Shown here: positions 38,521 through 50,488 of the stretch, piece by piece
Layout of the letters: each line of letters begins with the position of its first letter
How positions within the stretch are numbered: position 1 is the first letter of the stretch
Assembly (NCBI GenBank): GCA_032173965.1
Contig: CM063285.1
Span: 27,377,660 to 27,441,659, forward strand
Length of the DNA stretch: 64,000 nucleotides
Reading direction: 5' to 3'
Source of the DNA: Sitta carolinensis
Lineage: Eukaryota; Chordata; Aves; Passeriformes; Sittidae
Position numbers and translations under genes: made by a program
The notes under the pieces: generated by a model
Database searches by the model: none
Told to the model about the DNA's origin: nothing
Seen by the model: the letters and a program-made list of their open reading frames with translations, nothing else

Positions 38521-40901
38521 AAATTTAAAGAAGAAATGGAAAAATAATGATCCAGACATGTTCCTTTCCACTCATTTATGGCGAACCTCCTGAACAGACT
38601 CTCTTGTCCATCCTTTTCACCATGTCTTTTGCCTTTCCCTTTCAAGGTTGCTGGCATACTAGGTTTAATCGTTCAAGATATTAATTTACTGTTGCAAGAC
38701 CCTTGCAAGATGAAAATAGCTACTTTTACTATTCTACATAAAAATATAATAGTTGTTGAAACATGCTATTTATTTTATATTAGAATAGTAAAGCAACTTA
38801 AGATATATGTAGTTATTGCTCTACAGCTCTATTGATGTATAGATATATGAAATTTAGTGGTTGTGCTCCTCATCAAAATACATTTCCAGTCTATAGAAGA
38901 AAATAAAAATCCATATTTATACTTCAAATCTGAATATTAAATCATGTACAAATCTTAGTAACCTAAAACATGTGCCTGGTATTCTGAAAGAAAAAAGAAA
39001 GCGACAAATTCCAGTCATCAATGTTGCCCCTTTCACAAAATGTTCACAGCAAATCTAGCAGCCTATTCAGAGAACAATATTTACAATATTTGCCATCACT
39101 TCATGTGGTAGCATAGCTTTTCCTCGTTGCACGCAGTTTTTAAATTGCAGCCTCATGCAGCCCTTGACGTTTTTTCTAGAGCTGAATATATGCATAATTA
39201 GCAGTATACTTCACCCAACATGCAAGATTTGAACAACCACCTAAGTATATTAAAAGGTCTTTTAAGCAAAGTGACTTTTCAAAACAAAAATTCTTCATGA
39301 GTACTAAAATACAGTCTGGAAGTTTCAGCTCACTATTTAAAAGGTGATGTCTGTGATTGTTTTGGGCATGATGCCACTGAGTAATTTACTTTGGCTTGAT
39401 TTTTTTTTACACTTCTCCTGGCTGTTCTGGAAAAAAAAAATAACACAGCATTTATCCTTTTGTAAAAGAAAGATAAACTGCATTTTCAGCAATGCATTTT
39501 TAGACCTCTTTAGAAAGTGTTGCGTGATTATACTGCATTTCTTCATCCACTAATAATGAGAAACAAGCAATTCAATGGCAAATACAACTGAGGGATTTGC
39601 AGTAGCAAAATGGAGGTTTATGAAACACACAGGATTGTAAATGGACACAGATAATGTGGTTTGCAGGATGATAACTGTATTCATTTAGCTTGTTAATATT
39701 TTAGTATTTTATCAGGGTTCTAAGTTTTTCTAAGGTTTTTAGTATTTTATAATGTTTGCAGATGCAACTGTCCTACAAATTTTCATGTAAAATTCATAAT
39801 ATGATTTCTATGCTCCAGCAATGCTCTCTCAGTCTTTTTATCAAAGAATTTTAGTTAGACTTTTACAAAGGAAAAATTCTTCTGTTTTCACATAATTTTC
39901 ACATTGTCATAGTAGGTATTATGTATGTATGAGTGTCTTTGCTTTTCAGCTGACTTCAGAGATTAAAATAACGTTTGGGGATTCATTTGCCTGTGCTCTG
40001 TAAAATATATACTCTTGGATACAAACAAAACATGTTTTGAACAGTGTCATTAGTATTCACTTGCCCTTAGTTGCATACTTAAAGTTTTTAAAAATTAATA
40101 AACATCCCATTGAAAGTAATGTGAGATAAAATACCTACTAAATATATCACAAATATCATTGTTGCTATTTGTGACTGTCAGATTTGAATTTACCAGTGCA
40201 AAATGCACTTGATAATGTACAACATTTTTTCATGGTAGGTTGTAAACAAAGCCTTGCTAATACTATTGTGATCATATGTGTCAAATAAAACCTTCTCCAC
40301 CCTCCAAGAATAATAGTTTAATAGTCTTTAGAGCCATATAATTTTGTCCAGAGCTATTAGTGGCACTTTATGTCATATAGTCATCAAATGCATTTCTATG
40401 AAAGAGAAAAGAATAAATATTTCATGGCTACAGCTTTTGAAGAACACTCTGTCTTTCGATGTTGGGTTAGTCTTTCAACATATGTGCCAATCAGAAATCT
40501 TTAGCAGTTGCAAAATGCATCTTGTCTCCTTGTCAGTGAAGAATGTAAAGATCGCAGGATGTATCTGAAATATTCATCACATAGGCAAAAATCTGGGCGT
40601 TGTAAGGAGCTGCTGAGCCCTGTAATCACATTGCTGTTTGCTCTTACCCTCTTGTCATTGGCCCTGAACAGTGAAGAGTGTGGCTAGTCACGATATTTTG
40701 GTTACATGATTTATCTTGACAATCACTGGTAGTATTTAGCATTGTGATCTCACATGTTTTATCTTATTGCCTCCTTCATTTTGGACATTCTATTGAGTGA
40801 AATCATGTGTACAAAATACGTTTTTAAGGCTACTTCCACTCTTAATTAATTTTTGGTAAATAACTTCTGCTTCCTGTATTTCTCCGCAAGCGGAATATTG
40901 C

Positions 40902-40909
40902 TGACGTCA
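40902..40909. promoter_or_regulatory. Perfect CRE palindrome (TGACGTCA)
   Basis: A full 8-bp cAMP-response-element consensus, the binding site of CREB/ATF bZIP dimers, occurs in otherwise CpG-poor DNA. Just upstream (40884-40893) is CCGCAAGCGG, with two more CpGs. No promoter, exon or CpG island is visible nearby, so function is unproven. It could belong to a distal enhancer or be coincidental. Confidence 0.3.
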
Positions 40910-42790
40910 ATTGCATCCCAGTCTTCATTCATGGGCTAAAGTAGGATTGCTGAAAGCTGCTAGAGTAGATCCTACATGGTCTCTTCCTGTTACTCTACCT
41001 TTCAGCCTAATCCAGGGCTGATGTAATCAACCATAACTACTTGATGTAGTTGCTTCAAGTCATATCAAATCTACTTTTGTCCAGTTACCATGTGAGAGGG
41101 TTTATGTGAACCATGCCCTTTGAATGAACCTGTGACCTGCTGCTGCAATCTGGGCTAGCCACTCCATCACTGGGCACTGCTGGAAGCTATTAAATCTTGT
41201 GTTGCTTTATCTCAGTTAAATGTGGTTAAGTGAAAGGACCTTATTCTAACTCTCTGCTGTGTTAATGGAATTGCATAAAGCACTAGCTCACAGTATTTCT
41301 GCTCTAACACCACTCTGAAAAGTTGGGAAAATTGAAGCATTAAAAAGAATTAAGCCTTTGATTAAATGCATTAGTTTTTCAAAATGAAAAGAAAGGTTGG
41401 ATTCTCTCCTATACTCCAAATTATACGCTTTAAATGGTATTTTAATGTCTTTTTAAGGCTTATTCACATTCTTTAAAATATGAAATTCCTTTATCGAGGC
41501 AAAAGCAATGCATTTTTAACATCAACATGATTCATTCCATTATATTAGTGATTTTTGCTTACTAATACATTGATATAGAAGCATGAAAAATTAGAAATAA
41601 GTGTAGAAAGAATGCTGAAATATGTTTATTTAGTGAAAATTGCCATGAAAAATGAACCACTGAAATCATATCTATGAGAAATTATATACATGTGGAAAAT
41701 GTGACACCTTCAAGTTTCTAAATCTACATTTTTCCTAAATGCAGATTTATCAACTAAAATCAGTAATTTTTCTAGCACATGAAAGCAAGAAACCACAGAG
41801 GAACAAGTCTATTTCATGAGTATGACAAAGACAAGTCTTAAGCTTGTTTCACAGCTTACCTGCTTGTCTGCAGGTAACATGAGAATCTCAATATACTCTG
41901 CCTAATAATTGCTTAACTTTCAGAGAGCACTCTTAAAACTAGGGATTATTTCATTTAGTTGAAAATTGGAAGATCTGAAATAATTGATTCAAAATGATTA
42001 CGTGATGCAGATGGGAAGAAGAAAAGGCATTTTCTTCATGGAAGATAAGAACTTTGCCAGCTTGGAAAGAAAGGATTTGAAAAACAGTATAGAGAAGTAA
42101 CTGCCTGGAAAGGTACGGTATAGAAAGAGATGCAGAGGCTGATTATGAGTCTTGACATGACCAGAAAGGTACCAAAAGCTTTATTAAATATCTAGACTGT
42201 ATGTATCAAGCAGACAAAATCCAGGTGTAGAGAAATCTAGGATCTAAGGAAGATGTTTATTCGAAGTGGATTTTGCTGATTACAGAATATATTAATTTAA
42301 ATTGGAGTTTAAGGAAGCTGACTGAAAGAAGGCATGTGTGGCAGGAGCAATTTTCTGCAAGGACTTCAACAGAAAAAGATTTTCCTTTGGGGCAAGTGTG
42401 AATTTCTATTGTGGCAGGAGAAAGCGAAAGGGCAGAATACTGAGCAAGCAGGTGGTAAAAGTCACCGTGAGACAAGGAGTTGAAGCGTATCTGTAATTCA
42501 TTACATACCCTGCATCAGTATCCTCAGTTGTCCCCTCTGCTTGCACAAGCCTTCCCCCTTGCTGCATTCAAAAGCCTCTCTTAAATCCCTCAGCTGCCAG
42601 CACATATCACAGGCAGTAGATTTCTGTGCCACTCAGTCTCATTGGGCAAAATGCCCAACCTGCTGAAGCAACGCTCTGTGCTAACTTCTAGCAATTTATG
42701 GTTCTACCACTTTCCTGCTATGATAATTTTCCTTCATCATATTTGAAAACCCAGAACAGCCATTTGTGACTGTAACCCTAATATGGTATC

Positions 42791-42846
42791 AAACAAAAAA
42801 CAAAACAAAACAACCCAAAAAACACCCCCCAAAAAAAACCCCAAAC
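42791..42846. repeat. A/C-rich low-complexity tract
   Basis: AAACAAAAAACAAAAC-type repeats pass into a C6-A8-C4 segment. Simple repeat. Confidence 0.85.
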
Positions 42847-43287
42847 CTGTGCTTGGTTAACTGACTCAACATGGTGTAACTCATTTATTGGAAAAGCATT
42901 AATATCCATGATGAATTTAAATGAGATTAATAGATTTTCTAATATCTAATCTTTCAATACTTAAAACTTTTTTAAACACTGCTTCTGTTGAATAAGAAAT
43001 TGGAGTTTGTTTGTTAGGAAGCAAAAAGGAGTACTTTTGAGGCTCTCTTCCTTTACGGGAAATAGAAAGGACACTTAAAAGATAACTGAGCTTTGCTAAC
43101 TTTATATGTGTTGTGCTGATGAAAAAAGTCTCAGACAATCCCTTTAGTGTTCTGTCTTTAGTCCATGAATGCCTGAATGCACAATTCTCTTACACAAGTG
43201 AACAATGGTAAATTAATTCAATGTTTTCCTTATTGATCTAACCAAGAGTGACACTGATCAGTGGTTCATTAAATCTTTTAACACCAG

Positions 43288-43303
43288 AAAAAAAAAAAAA
43301 AAA
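43288..43303. repeat. Poly-A tract (A16)
   Basis: Sixteen consecutive A; no retroposon body was recognised upstream. Confidence 0.85.
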
Positions 43304-44261
43304 TCTTTCTGTCTTAAGACAAGTGGTTCCCGATTCCTGCATATTGCCCTTAATCTTTGGCAACTCCAGGATCTAGTCACTGTATTTTCCTTTCAGTTGT
43401 TTTTAGTTTGGCTGTCTAATGAAATTAGATTCATCTGCATGCATTCTGATTGTCCATCCATCTGTCAGTCTAGGCTCAAAGCAGAAGACTATCCCATGCA
43501 CTTAGCAGTGTTCACACAAGGGAGTATTTTAGTGAGCTTAATGCACTGTAAACTTGCACTTTTCCTTATTAAAGGTAAGTTCCCCATGTGGACAGTCCTG
43601 GTATCTGTTCTGCCCCTGGGAGCCTCCAGATCACTGAAAGTTTTCTCAAAGGTAGAACACACTGACTTCTACAGAAGAAAGTTAATACATATCCTCTCAG
43701 TCTGTATAAGACTTTTGATTTTAGGATATTAAGAACTAATCCATTTTATTAATTTGGCAATGAAATGTTCTGAGAAAAGGGAAAAAAATGTTAAAAGTAG
43801 TGCAGAGAGTCTAAAATATTGTTTTAGGCATTTCACTAAATATGAAAGTTAACTTGTTTATAAAAGTTTACATTTCTTTAGGCCAGGCAACACAAAGGCC
43901 TACTGTTAGCTCAGTACCCACTGAATTTTTCTTCTTTGAAGTTCCAACTCATGTCAACTTTTCTGTCCACACTGAATTAGACCCAGTGATACTGTCTGAG
44001 TAAAATCACCTTTTCTTCAGGTAAAACAGGGGTATTGGGCATCTTATATGTGTGATATAATTACTGGGAAATAGATAGTGAAATATTTTCTTTGTATGTT
44101 CTTTGGAAGAACAAAACCAATTAGATTTGGTTGGACTATATAAATGAAAATAAAAAAATAATAATTAAGTGTTTTAACAATTTTCTAAGTCTTGAAGGTT
44201 CACAATGGTTCCCTGTAAATTACTCAAACCATATTCATCTTTTTTTATTGATCACATAAAG

Positions 44262-45570
44262 GTAGTTTAAAGGGACCTTTGTAGGTCATCTACACCATCC
44301 CAGTCATCCAAAACAGAATCAGCTATATCCTTGTCATTCTTGACTGAGACCTCATAGTTGACTTCCAATACTTCAAACTTCAGAATCTAGTCTGTTCCTA
44401 ATCCTTTCCAATAGAATTTCTTTCTTCTTGATGCCAGAACAAAATCTTTCTTACTGCAGCTTAGCTGAATTATCTCTGCTTGTAGTCACCACATGAAATG
44501 AAGAACAGTTTATTTTCCCCTGTTTGCAACAGCCTTTTCTGTTTATAAAACCCTTCTTCTGTCCCTCTTCCTCTCTCTTTTTCTTCTTTTTTCTTTTTTT
44601 TGGTTAAACAATCCCAGTCATTTCAGTCTTTTCTCATAGTTCATGTTTTCTAGATCAGTCTCTGTACTCTGAAATATTTCCAAACATATCCCTTTGCTTT
44701 CATGTATGGCACTCACATCTGAACACAGTCTTACTTGAGCCCCCACTTATTCTGAAAAGAACAGAAGGAAGGTGCTTGCTGTCTTGTCAGTCGTGCTGTT
44801 GTTCATATATCCCAGTTCTCTCATTTGCCTTTTCTACAGTGTAATGTTGTTGTCATATTCTTTCCTGACTCATCACTTTCGACTTTAGCCTTGAGATCTT
44901 TCTCTGGATAATTACTACCTAATTAATTGATCCCCTTCCATACTTGTGCAGTTGGGTATATCTGTCTGTAATACCTTTCACCTGTCCCTACTGCAGAGTA
45001 ATTTTTCCTCACCAAACCACCCTTCAATCTATAATAGAAATAACTGAATTTTAATACCACTCCTCAAGATATTTGCAGTCTCACCAAGTGTCTGACATCT
45101 GCAAATGTAATAAATGCACCTCCTTTTTCTTTTTTTTTTTTTTTTTTTTTTTTTTGAACAGTGTTTGATTAGCATAGAGGGTAACTAAATAGACTAAACT
45201 ATACATTTTCCCTTTTAAAAATAGCAATCCATTTGCTCTTTTTCAGTCCTCCATCATTTCATCTATCCTCCATAATTTTTCAAAGACCAATAAGCCCTCT
45301 GAGTCTATTTTAATCAGTTAAGTCCCCTAAGATGAATTAAGTTTATCAGCATGGATGATCTGAGAATATCTATGTTATTTAAGCACTATGTAACCTTTCC
45401 TATTCTTCTTACATACTGAGACCTTATCCCTTTTTGCTGGTATTAATTGTGGCTGCTTGCGGCTGATCTTTTCGTGAAGGCTAATGCAAAAGAGGTATTA
45501 AATTGTTTTTTACTATATCACAAATCTGTAGATTATCCTCTTCGTTGAGCAGCAAACCGAAATTTTCCTT
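44262..45570 (-). mobile_element. Ancient CR1/L3-like LINE, antisense, 3' half
   Basis: A strongly decayed non-LTR element lies on the minus strand. Its 3' terminus is at the left: AAAGGGACCTTTGTAGGTCATC at about 44262 resembles the antisense CR1 start '...GGGACCTT..AGGTCATC'. Rightward come antisense 3'UTR and ORF2 C-terminal landmarks: TCAGTCTTTTCTCATAGTTCATG and TTTTCTAGATCAGTCTCTG (about 44625-44665), CTGAACACAGTCTTAC (about 44720), CATCTGCAAATGTAATAAATG (about 45095) and, near 45470, GAAGGCTAATGCAAAAGAGG, which resembles the EN/RT linker. The T26 run at 45130-45155 interrupts it. Divergence is far higher than in the other CR1 copies. Subfamily assignment (CR1 versus L3) is uncertain and boundaries are approximate. 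Confidence 0.6.
45130..45155. repeat. Poly-T tract (T26)
   Basis: Twenty-six consecutive T within the old antisense LINE; probably a later expansion. Confidence 0.92.
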
Positions 45571-45624
45571 GAATTTGCTTTACATCAGTGTAAATTCCTA
45601 ATAAAAGAATTTCCATGCTAAGGA

Positions 45625-45960
45625 GGGGCAGTAAAACTACATAGAAGCACAGAACAGGGAGAGATCTTCTGAGTTCCCAATTCCAGGCCACCACAGGCAG
45701 TGGTATCTTACATTCATTTCATGTAGCCATCCCAGTGGTATCTGAATGTCATTAGATTACTTCTCCCCGTTTTTCTTGTTGAAAGATTGTTTCAAAGCCT
45801 GATGGTGCTGATAGTCAGAAACTTCTAAGTTTCAGCCAAAAATTTGCTCCAAAATTGCATCACAATGGCTCAAAACTGTCCTATGTTTGATCCATTCTTC
45901 CAAAACTTCCTCTTCGGAGACTGACAGATTATGACAGCAATTTTTGTTCTACCACCTAAG
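45625..45960 (-). mobile_element. Second ancient CR1/L3-like LINE tail, antisense
   Basis: A second decayed 3' end follows the first. ACATAGAAGCACAGAACAGG at about 45640 matches the antisense 'CATAGAATCATAGAA' start, and then GAGAGATCTTCTGAGTTCCC. Around 45780-45850 the block GATTGTTTCAAAGCCTGATGG and GTCAGAAACTTCTAAGTTTC corresponds to the antisense 3'UTR module seen in old amniote CR1/L3 copies ('...GTTAGAAAGTTTTTCCTAATTTCC...'). Because it has its own terminus, it is a separate insertion from the neighbour. Confidence 0.5.
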
Positions 45961-48639
45961 TAACTTTATCCCAGGACTTTTCTTTTAAAGGCACTCTTCA
46001 CTGAAGTATTGAAACTGAATATTCACTAGCCATTGTGTGTGAAGTTAAACTTTTAGCAGTAAATTAATTATTAATGCATGCAATATCATAACTTTTTGAA
46101 ATAATATTATTTTTCATGTGGATTTCAGAAATACAAATCTCCTTTATAAAGCCTTTTGTGTGTCAAACTCTTAGCTGGCTTTCATTAGTGATAAGCTTCT
46201 TAAAATCATAGTTTAACACTAAATTTTAATCTAACCTTAAGAGCATGTTGGCCAAAAAGTACAATTACTTCTAATGTAGAATGTTCAAACCCAGTTTTTG
46301 ACAGAGGAGTTCATACTCTGAAGTGACATGGAAGATCAAATTGAACTACTAATAGCCTGTACTAGACTAAGAGGAGCTCTGCAATTGTATCAAGAGCTTC
46401 ATATTTATTAGTAGACTTGAGCATTTCAGTAAAGAACAGAACACTTTTACAAAAACATTTTGAAAGCTTTACTTCAGTCATGAAAATTAGGTTCAAGCTG
46501 ACATACAAGGTTTCATAACAAAGAAATGGCTAAATCATATTATTACCTGCAGTAAAATTAAATTAACCTGTGTTGCTAGTTTGTTCACTGCTGGGTTGAA
46601 ACAGCATCATTTGTTCTAATACTTTCTTTTAACAGCTAAGAAGTAATTTGCAAAATAGTATTCTTTCCCAGGACATGAGTTGCTAGAAATTGGAGTACAG
46701 GAATACATGTGCAAGGCAAAAAATAACAAGGCTCTCAAAGGATCTTTTTCTGAGATTTTGTGAGAACTGTGCAAATAAACACATACTAAATGTTCATTTA
46801 CTTCCACATTCTCAGCTCTTTCTGCCCTGTGCCTCTGCTGTGGGTTAGGAAGGTGTCCCTGCAGCGTCCTTCCCTTGCTCTGTTCAGGCACACTAGACTG
46901 CAGTGGAGGGGTAGAATACTGCTTTAAACTGGAGACAGATGCCTGCCATGGGGATAGCAAAGAGCTTCCAAGCTTTGCAAGAGGCCCTGGGGAGCTCTGA
47001 GAGATGCTTTCAGTGACACTTTTTTCTGTTCCAGTGCTGGAAAATTATGTTACCTTCTGAGGAGGGATGACCAAAGACAGGCTTTTGCTTTTTCTGTTTA
47101 GGCAGCAGAAAAGCAAAAGAAACAAAATTGCAGCTGACTCTTAAGATTACAGGGAAACCTTCTTTACTACATTTCAGGTTGTTGTATCTGCAAGTAGAAT
47201 CATAAATCTAACTGAAATAACTCCAGATAAAAGCAAAATTAATAGATTCATTTGAAAATCTATAGACACTCCCTACATTTCATTCTTTAAATCAGATCAT
47301 CCTAAGTTCCATTCAGGTTCAGCTAAGTGAATGTGTACAGTGCCAATAAAGCTTCAAGTGATAATTTGCAAAACCCACTTTCTGTAAAAGAAATACTGTG
47401 CATGAAAGAACGATGTTTATAAAACTCTAGTAACTCAGCCAAGTGAAAACAATATAGAAAGTAAGGAATTTTTCTAAATATGCACCAAATTATGGATAGT
47501 TGTTTGTTTTTTTTTTAATTACTCTTGCTGGGTGGAAATTTAGAACTATGCAAATACTAACCCCATGTTTCTAGGTAAAACAAAAAAAAATTGTCCCTTC
47601 AGCCATGTGTTCTTAAAAATATTCCAGCTGAATAAAACACTACTGCTTTTTTTGACAGAAAAAGCAACAAACAAACTTATGTTCTTTGTCATATTTTGAA
47701 TTTCCAAAATAACTTTTCTTTGACACAACAAAATTAACCAAATGTACAAAATTAGTTGTTTGAAGCCACATCAAGCATAAACATTTTAAGTCCTTACAAT
47801 TCACTTTTATAAGAGAGTAACTAATTTGAATTTTTAAGATCTAGCAATCTTTTGGGGTTTTTTCCCCTGAGATTTTGAGGGAGTCATTGTGTCATGTAAG
47901 CAGGGCTACAGAGAAGGTAAAAAGTTGGAAGCTTGACTGCAATATGGTTCTCACCTTAGTCTGTACTGACAAAAAAGCAAATGTGACTATTAACTAATGG
48001 TAATATTGATAACAGATGGGCTACCTCCAGTTCTGTCTATCCAGTAACACTAGTTGCAAATGACTGTTTAAAATTTATCTTAGTGTTAAAGTGTTTTGTT
48101 CTAAAAGCTCTTGTTTTAAGAAGGTGCCATCTAATTTTTAATTTGTTTTTTTCATTAGCTAAATAGGTTCAAAAATACTTCTCAGTTGTGAATACTAGTC
48201 TAACCAGTAAACTGAATAGAAATAGAAGGGGTATTTTTCAATGAGTAAATAATTAATATTTATTATTTATGCATTTTTCATTTGTTCTTTATCATGATGC
48301 CCAAAATATTTTGCAAGAAACTTTAAATGCTTTAAAAATCACTATGCACTTATGTTTGCAGAAATACAGATCTAAGCTAGTATTTTGAGGGAATGTTTAC
48401 TTAAGTTAAAAGTTCTGAGTTTAATTGTAACAAAATATAGGCCTTTCATCCTTTGTTTCCCAGTTACATTCAGTCATTAAATATGTCATTTGATAAATAC
48501 AAGGTGGGGGAAGTGGGTTGGTAAAATATTTAAGACTGACCTGTGTATGTTACCCAAAGAAGGTAATAATTGTATTTCTGGTCAGTATTTCTGATACAAT
48601 CTTTTCCTTAGAAGCAATATGATCCAGAATACAATGGAT
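45961..48639. other. Non-coding stretch, no gene seen
   Basis: AT-rich except for a more balanced pocket at about 46800-47040 that holds a non-ATG minus frame of about 114 codons with no recognisable motif. No transposon or RNA gene was recognised. Confidence 0.6.
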
Positions 48640-49265
48640 TAAGCTAAATCAGGTCCTTTTTCCTCAGCTGCAAGCATTTTAAATCTGTTCTTAAACTCAA
48701 AAACTTTTTTCTGTATTTTTCTAGAAATTCCTCAGTACTTCTACCAGCTGCAGGCCTCAAATTATTTAAGTGCCCCTTGAGGGGCTTTCCCCAGGATCTG
48801 TGAATGTGAGGTTTCTTCCAGTTGTTTGAAGAAGACCTCATCTACTTTTGTTTTCTGATCAGGGCTCTACAAGAGCAGATTGTATCAGCCTGCCCAGTAA
48901 TCTCCCCCCACCATCTCTCTTCTGACTCCTGACCCATCCCAAAGCAGAACTCCATGCATTCTGCTCTCCATCACAAGGAGGGCAGCTCTCCCTCACTGTC
49001 TTCCTATATCACCCTTCCTAAAGAGCTTTCCTAGGAACTGTAGCACTCCAGTCATGGGAGCCATCCCACCATGTCTTCATGATCCCAGCCAGGTCATAGC
49101 CCTGGAGCTGCACACTGAATTCTGATTCTGGTTTGTTCCCCATGCCGCACACATCATGTACAAGCATTGCAGAGGAACATTCTCCACACCCAAGAGTTAC
49201 AATTCCCCAGAAAAAGTTTGAGAGATTTCCCTATAAGACTGTTGTGCAAGTATTTCGATCTCTAC
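48640..49265 (-). mobile_element. CR1-type LINE fragment, antisense (EN domain)
   Basis: This fragment covers the N-terminal and central parts of the CR1 ORF2 endonuclease on the minus strand. Translating the complement gives GMGNKPESEF... then KTWWDGSHDWSAT (family form ETWWDDSHDW). Further on, after decayed sequence, comes SPDQKTKVDEVFFKQLEETS, matching the family's YRPPNQEEEVDEAFYRQLEEAS. It picks up the region immediately 5' of that covered by the 6.86-8.04 kb fragment. RT and 3'UTR are absent. The right edge, GAGATTTCCCTATAAG...TGCAAGTATTTC, resembles sequence just upstream of EN in related copies. Boundaries are approximate. Confidence 0.75.
48700..49165 (-). pseudogene. CR1 ORF2 endonuclease remnant (N-terminal half)
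   Basis: APE-type endonuclease fossil. The Glu of the conserved E-T-W-W motif, a metal-binding catalytic residue in this nuclease family, is Lys here (codon at 49075-49077, minus strand). Asp-Asp of WWDDSHDW is Asp-Gly. Several stops occur before the DEVFFKQLEE block. No host use is suggested. Confidence 0.72.
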
Positions 49266-50471
49266 TCATTGTTCATTGCTGGTTCAGACACATATAAAAA
49301 TTTTGCTGCAGATAGGCAATTATCCTTCATTTCTAATGCTACTGACAACTGGACCTGTCCTCACCTTTCTTTCTTCCCAGATGCATATTTGAGAGCACCT
49401 GAATTCATCCTGAGAACCTCTGTCTGAAGACTCTGTTTTATTCTGTTTAGGTCAAAATTACACCCAGGCACAGGTCTTTCTCACCACAGCTGAAGTGCTA
49501 ACTCATGCTATATTAAAATTCAGAAAATAAGTGAAAGTAAAACTACCTCTGAGTGGGTAAGTGTATGTCCAAACTGAAAATTAACAGTACATCACTAAAA
49601 ATTTTCCAAATGGGTATATAGATTATCATTAATATGGGTAAAGAGCTGGTACCACACCAGGAGGAGGGTCAGTTCCACAGCTGTTGCCCAGCACGTGCTG
49701 CTCAAATGTACAAACTCCCAAAAGTTGCAGGAGAGCATTCTCCTGACACCAGCATACCACCCTGACCCTCTTTTTTTCTGCTATCATGGAATTCGTGTCT
49801 CCCACTGCTATTACCCTTTACAGTCCAACACTGACTATGCTCTCGTTCAAATTTCTGAAATTCTGTTCCACGCAAACTGGAACATGAGTTCTGGACATGA
49901 GTTCTAAGTTAGTTAGCAAAAAATAATGTCTTGAAATAGGAAGGCTATATTTGATTTTTGTTTGCTTGGTTATAATTGGAAAAGGATCTAAGCAACATTA
50001 ATTTCCCTTGTATGATGTCAATACATTGCTGAGGGGAGCACATGTAGTTTTTTATTTGGTATGGAAGAGAAATGTGGTCAGTTAGTCAGCAAAATACCAA
50101 GGCCCAAGCATGGAAGAACATGAGCTGCAGGGAGAGATGTGTCTTTGGAGCACAAAGGACCAAAGGATTTGCTTTCAATAATACCTGTTCATCTTTCAGG
50201 TAGTAATTGCTAAACCTGTTTCTCAAGCGTTGTTTGTAGCAAACCCTGTGTTAAATATCTCTGCTATTCTGCTCTACTACTTCAGGTAAAGCAATAAGTG
50301 TTTCATGAAAATTTTACCCTTTTATATTTGGGATTATGTTTGTTTTGTTTTGTTTTTTATTATTTTAATATTGTTAATAAGACCAGAAAGCATCAGTAGA
50401 AAGGACCTGCTTCCTGTAACCCCAAAAGACAGATATTTCCTGGAGAAATGTCCTTGGACAATTTCTGAATT

Positions 50472-50488
50472 AAAAAAAAAAAAAAAAA
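50472..50488. repeat. Poly-A tract (A17)
   Basis: Seventeen consecutive A; simple repeat. Confidence 0.88.

Larger units (their letters stand above)
30821..44261. other. Long non-coding stretch, no gene seen
   Basis: About 13.4 kb without a supportable gene. Notable contents are a slightly GC-richer pocket at about 32150-32290, a G/T tract at 34409-34470, an A/C tract at 38471-38520, a palindromic CRE octamer at 40902-40909, an A/C tract at 42791-42846 and an A16 run at 43288-43303. Open frames are short and lack family motifs. Confidence 0.65.

Noticed and set aside
46616..46960. Minus-strand open frame of about 114 codons in a GC-balanced pocket
   Set aside because: Starts with TTG and has no recognisable protein motif; could be part of an unrecognised old repeat.
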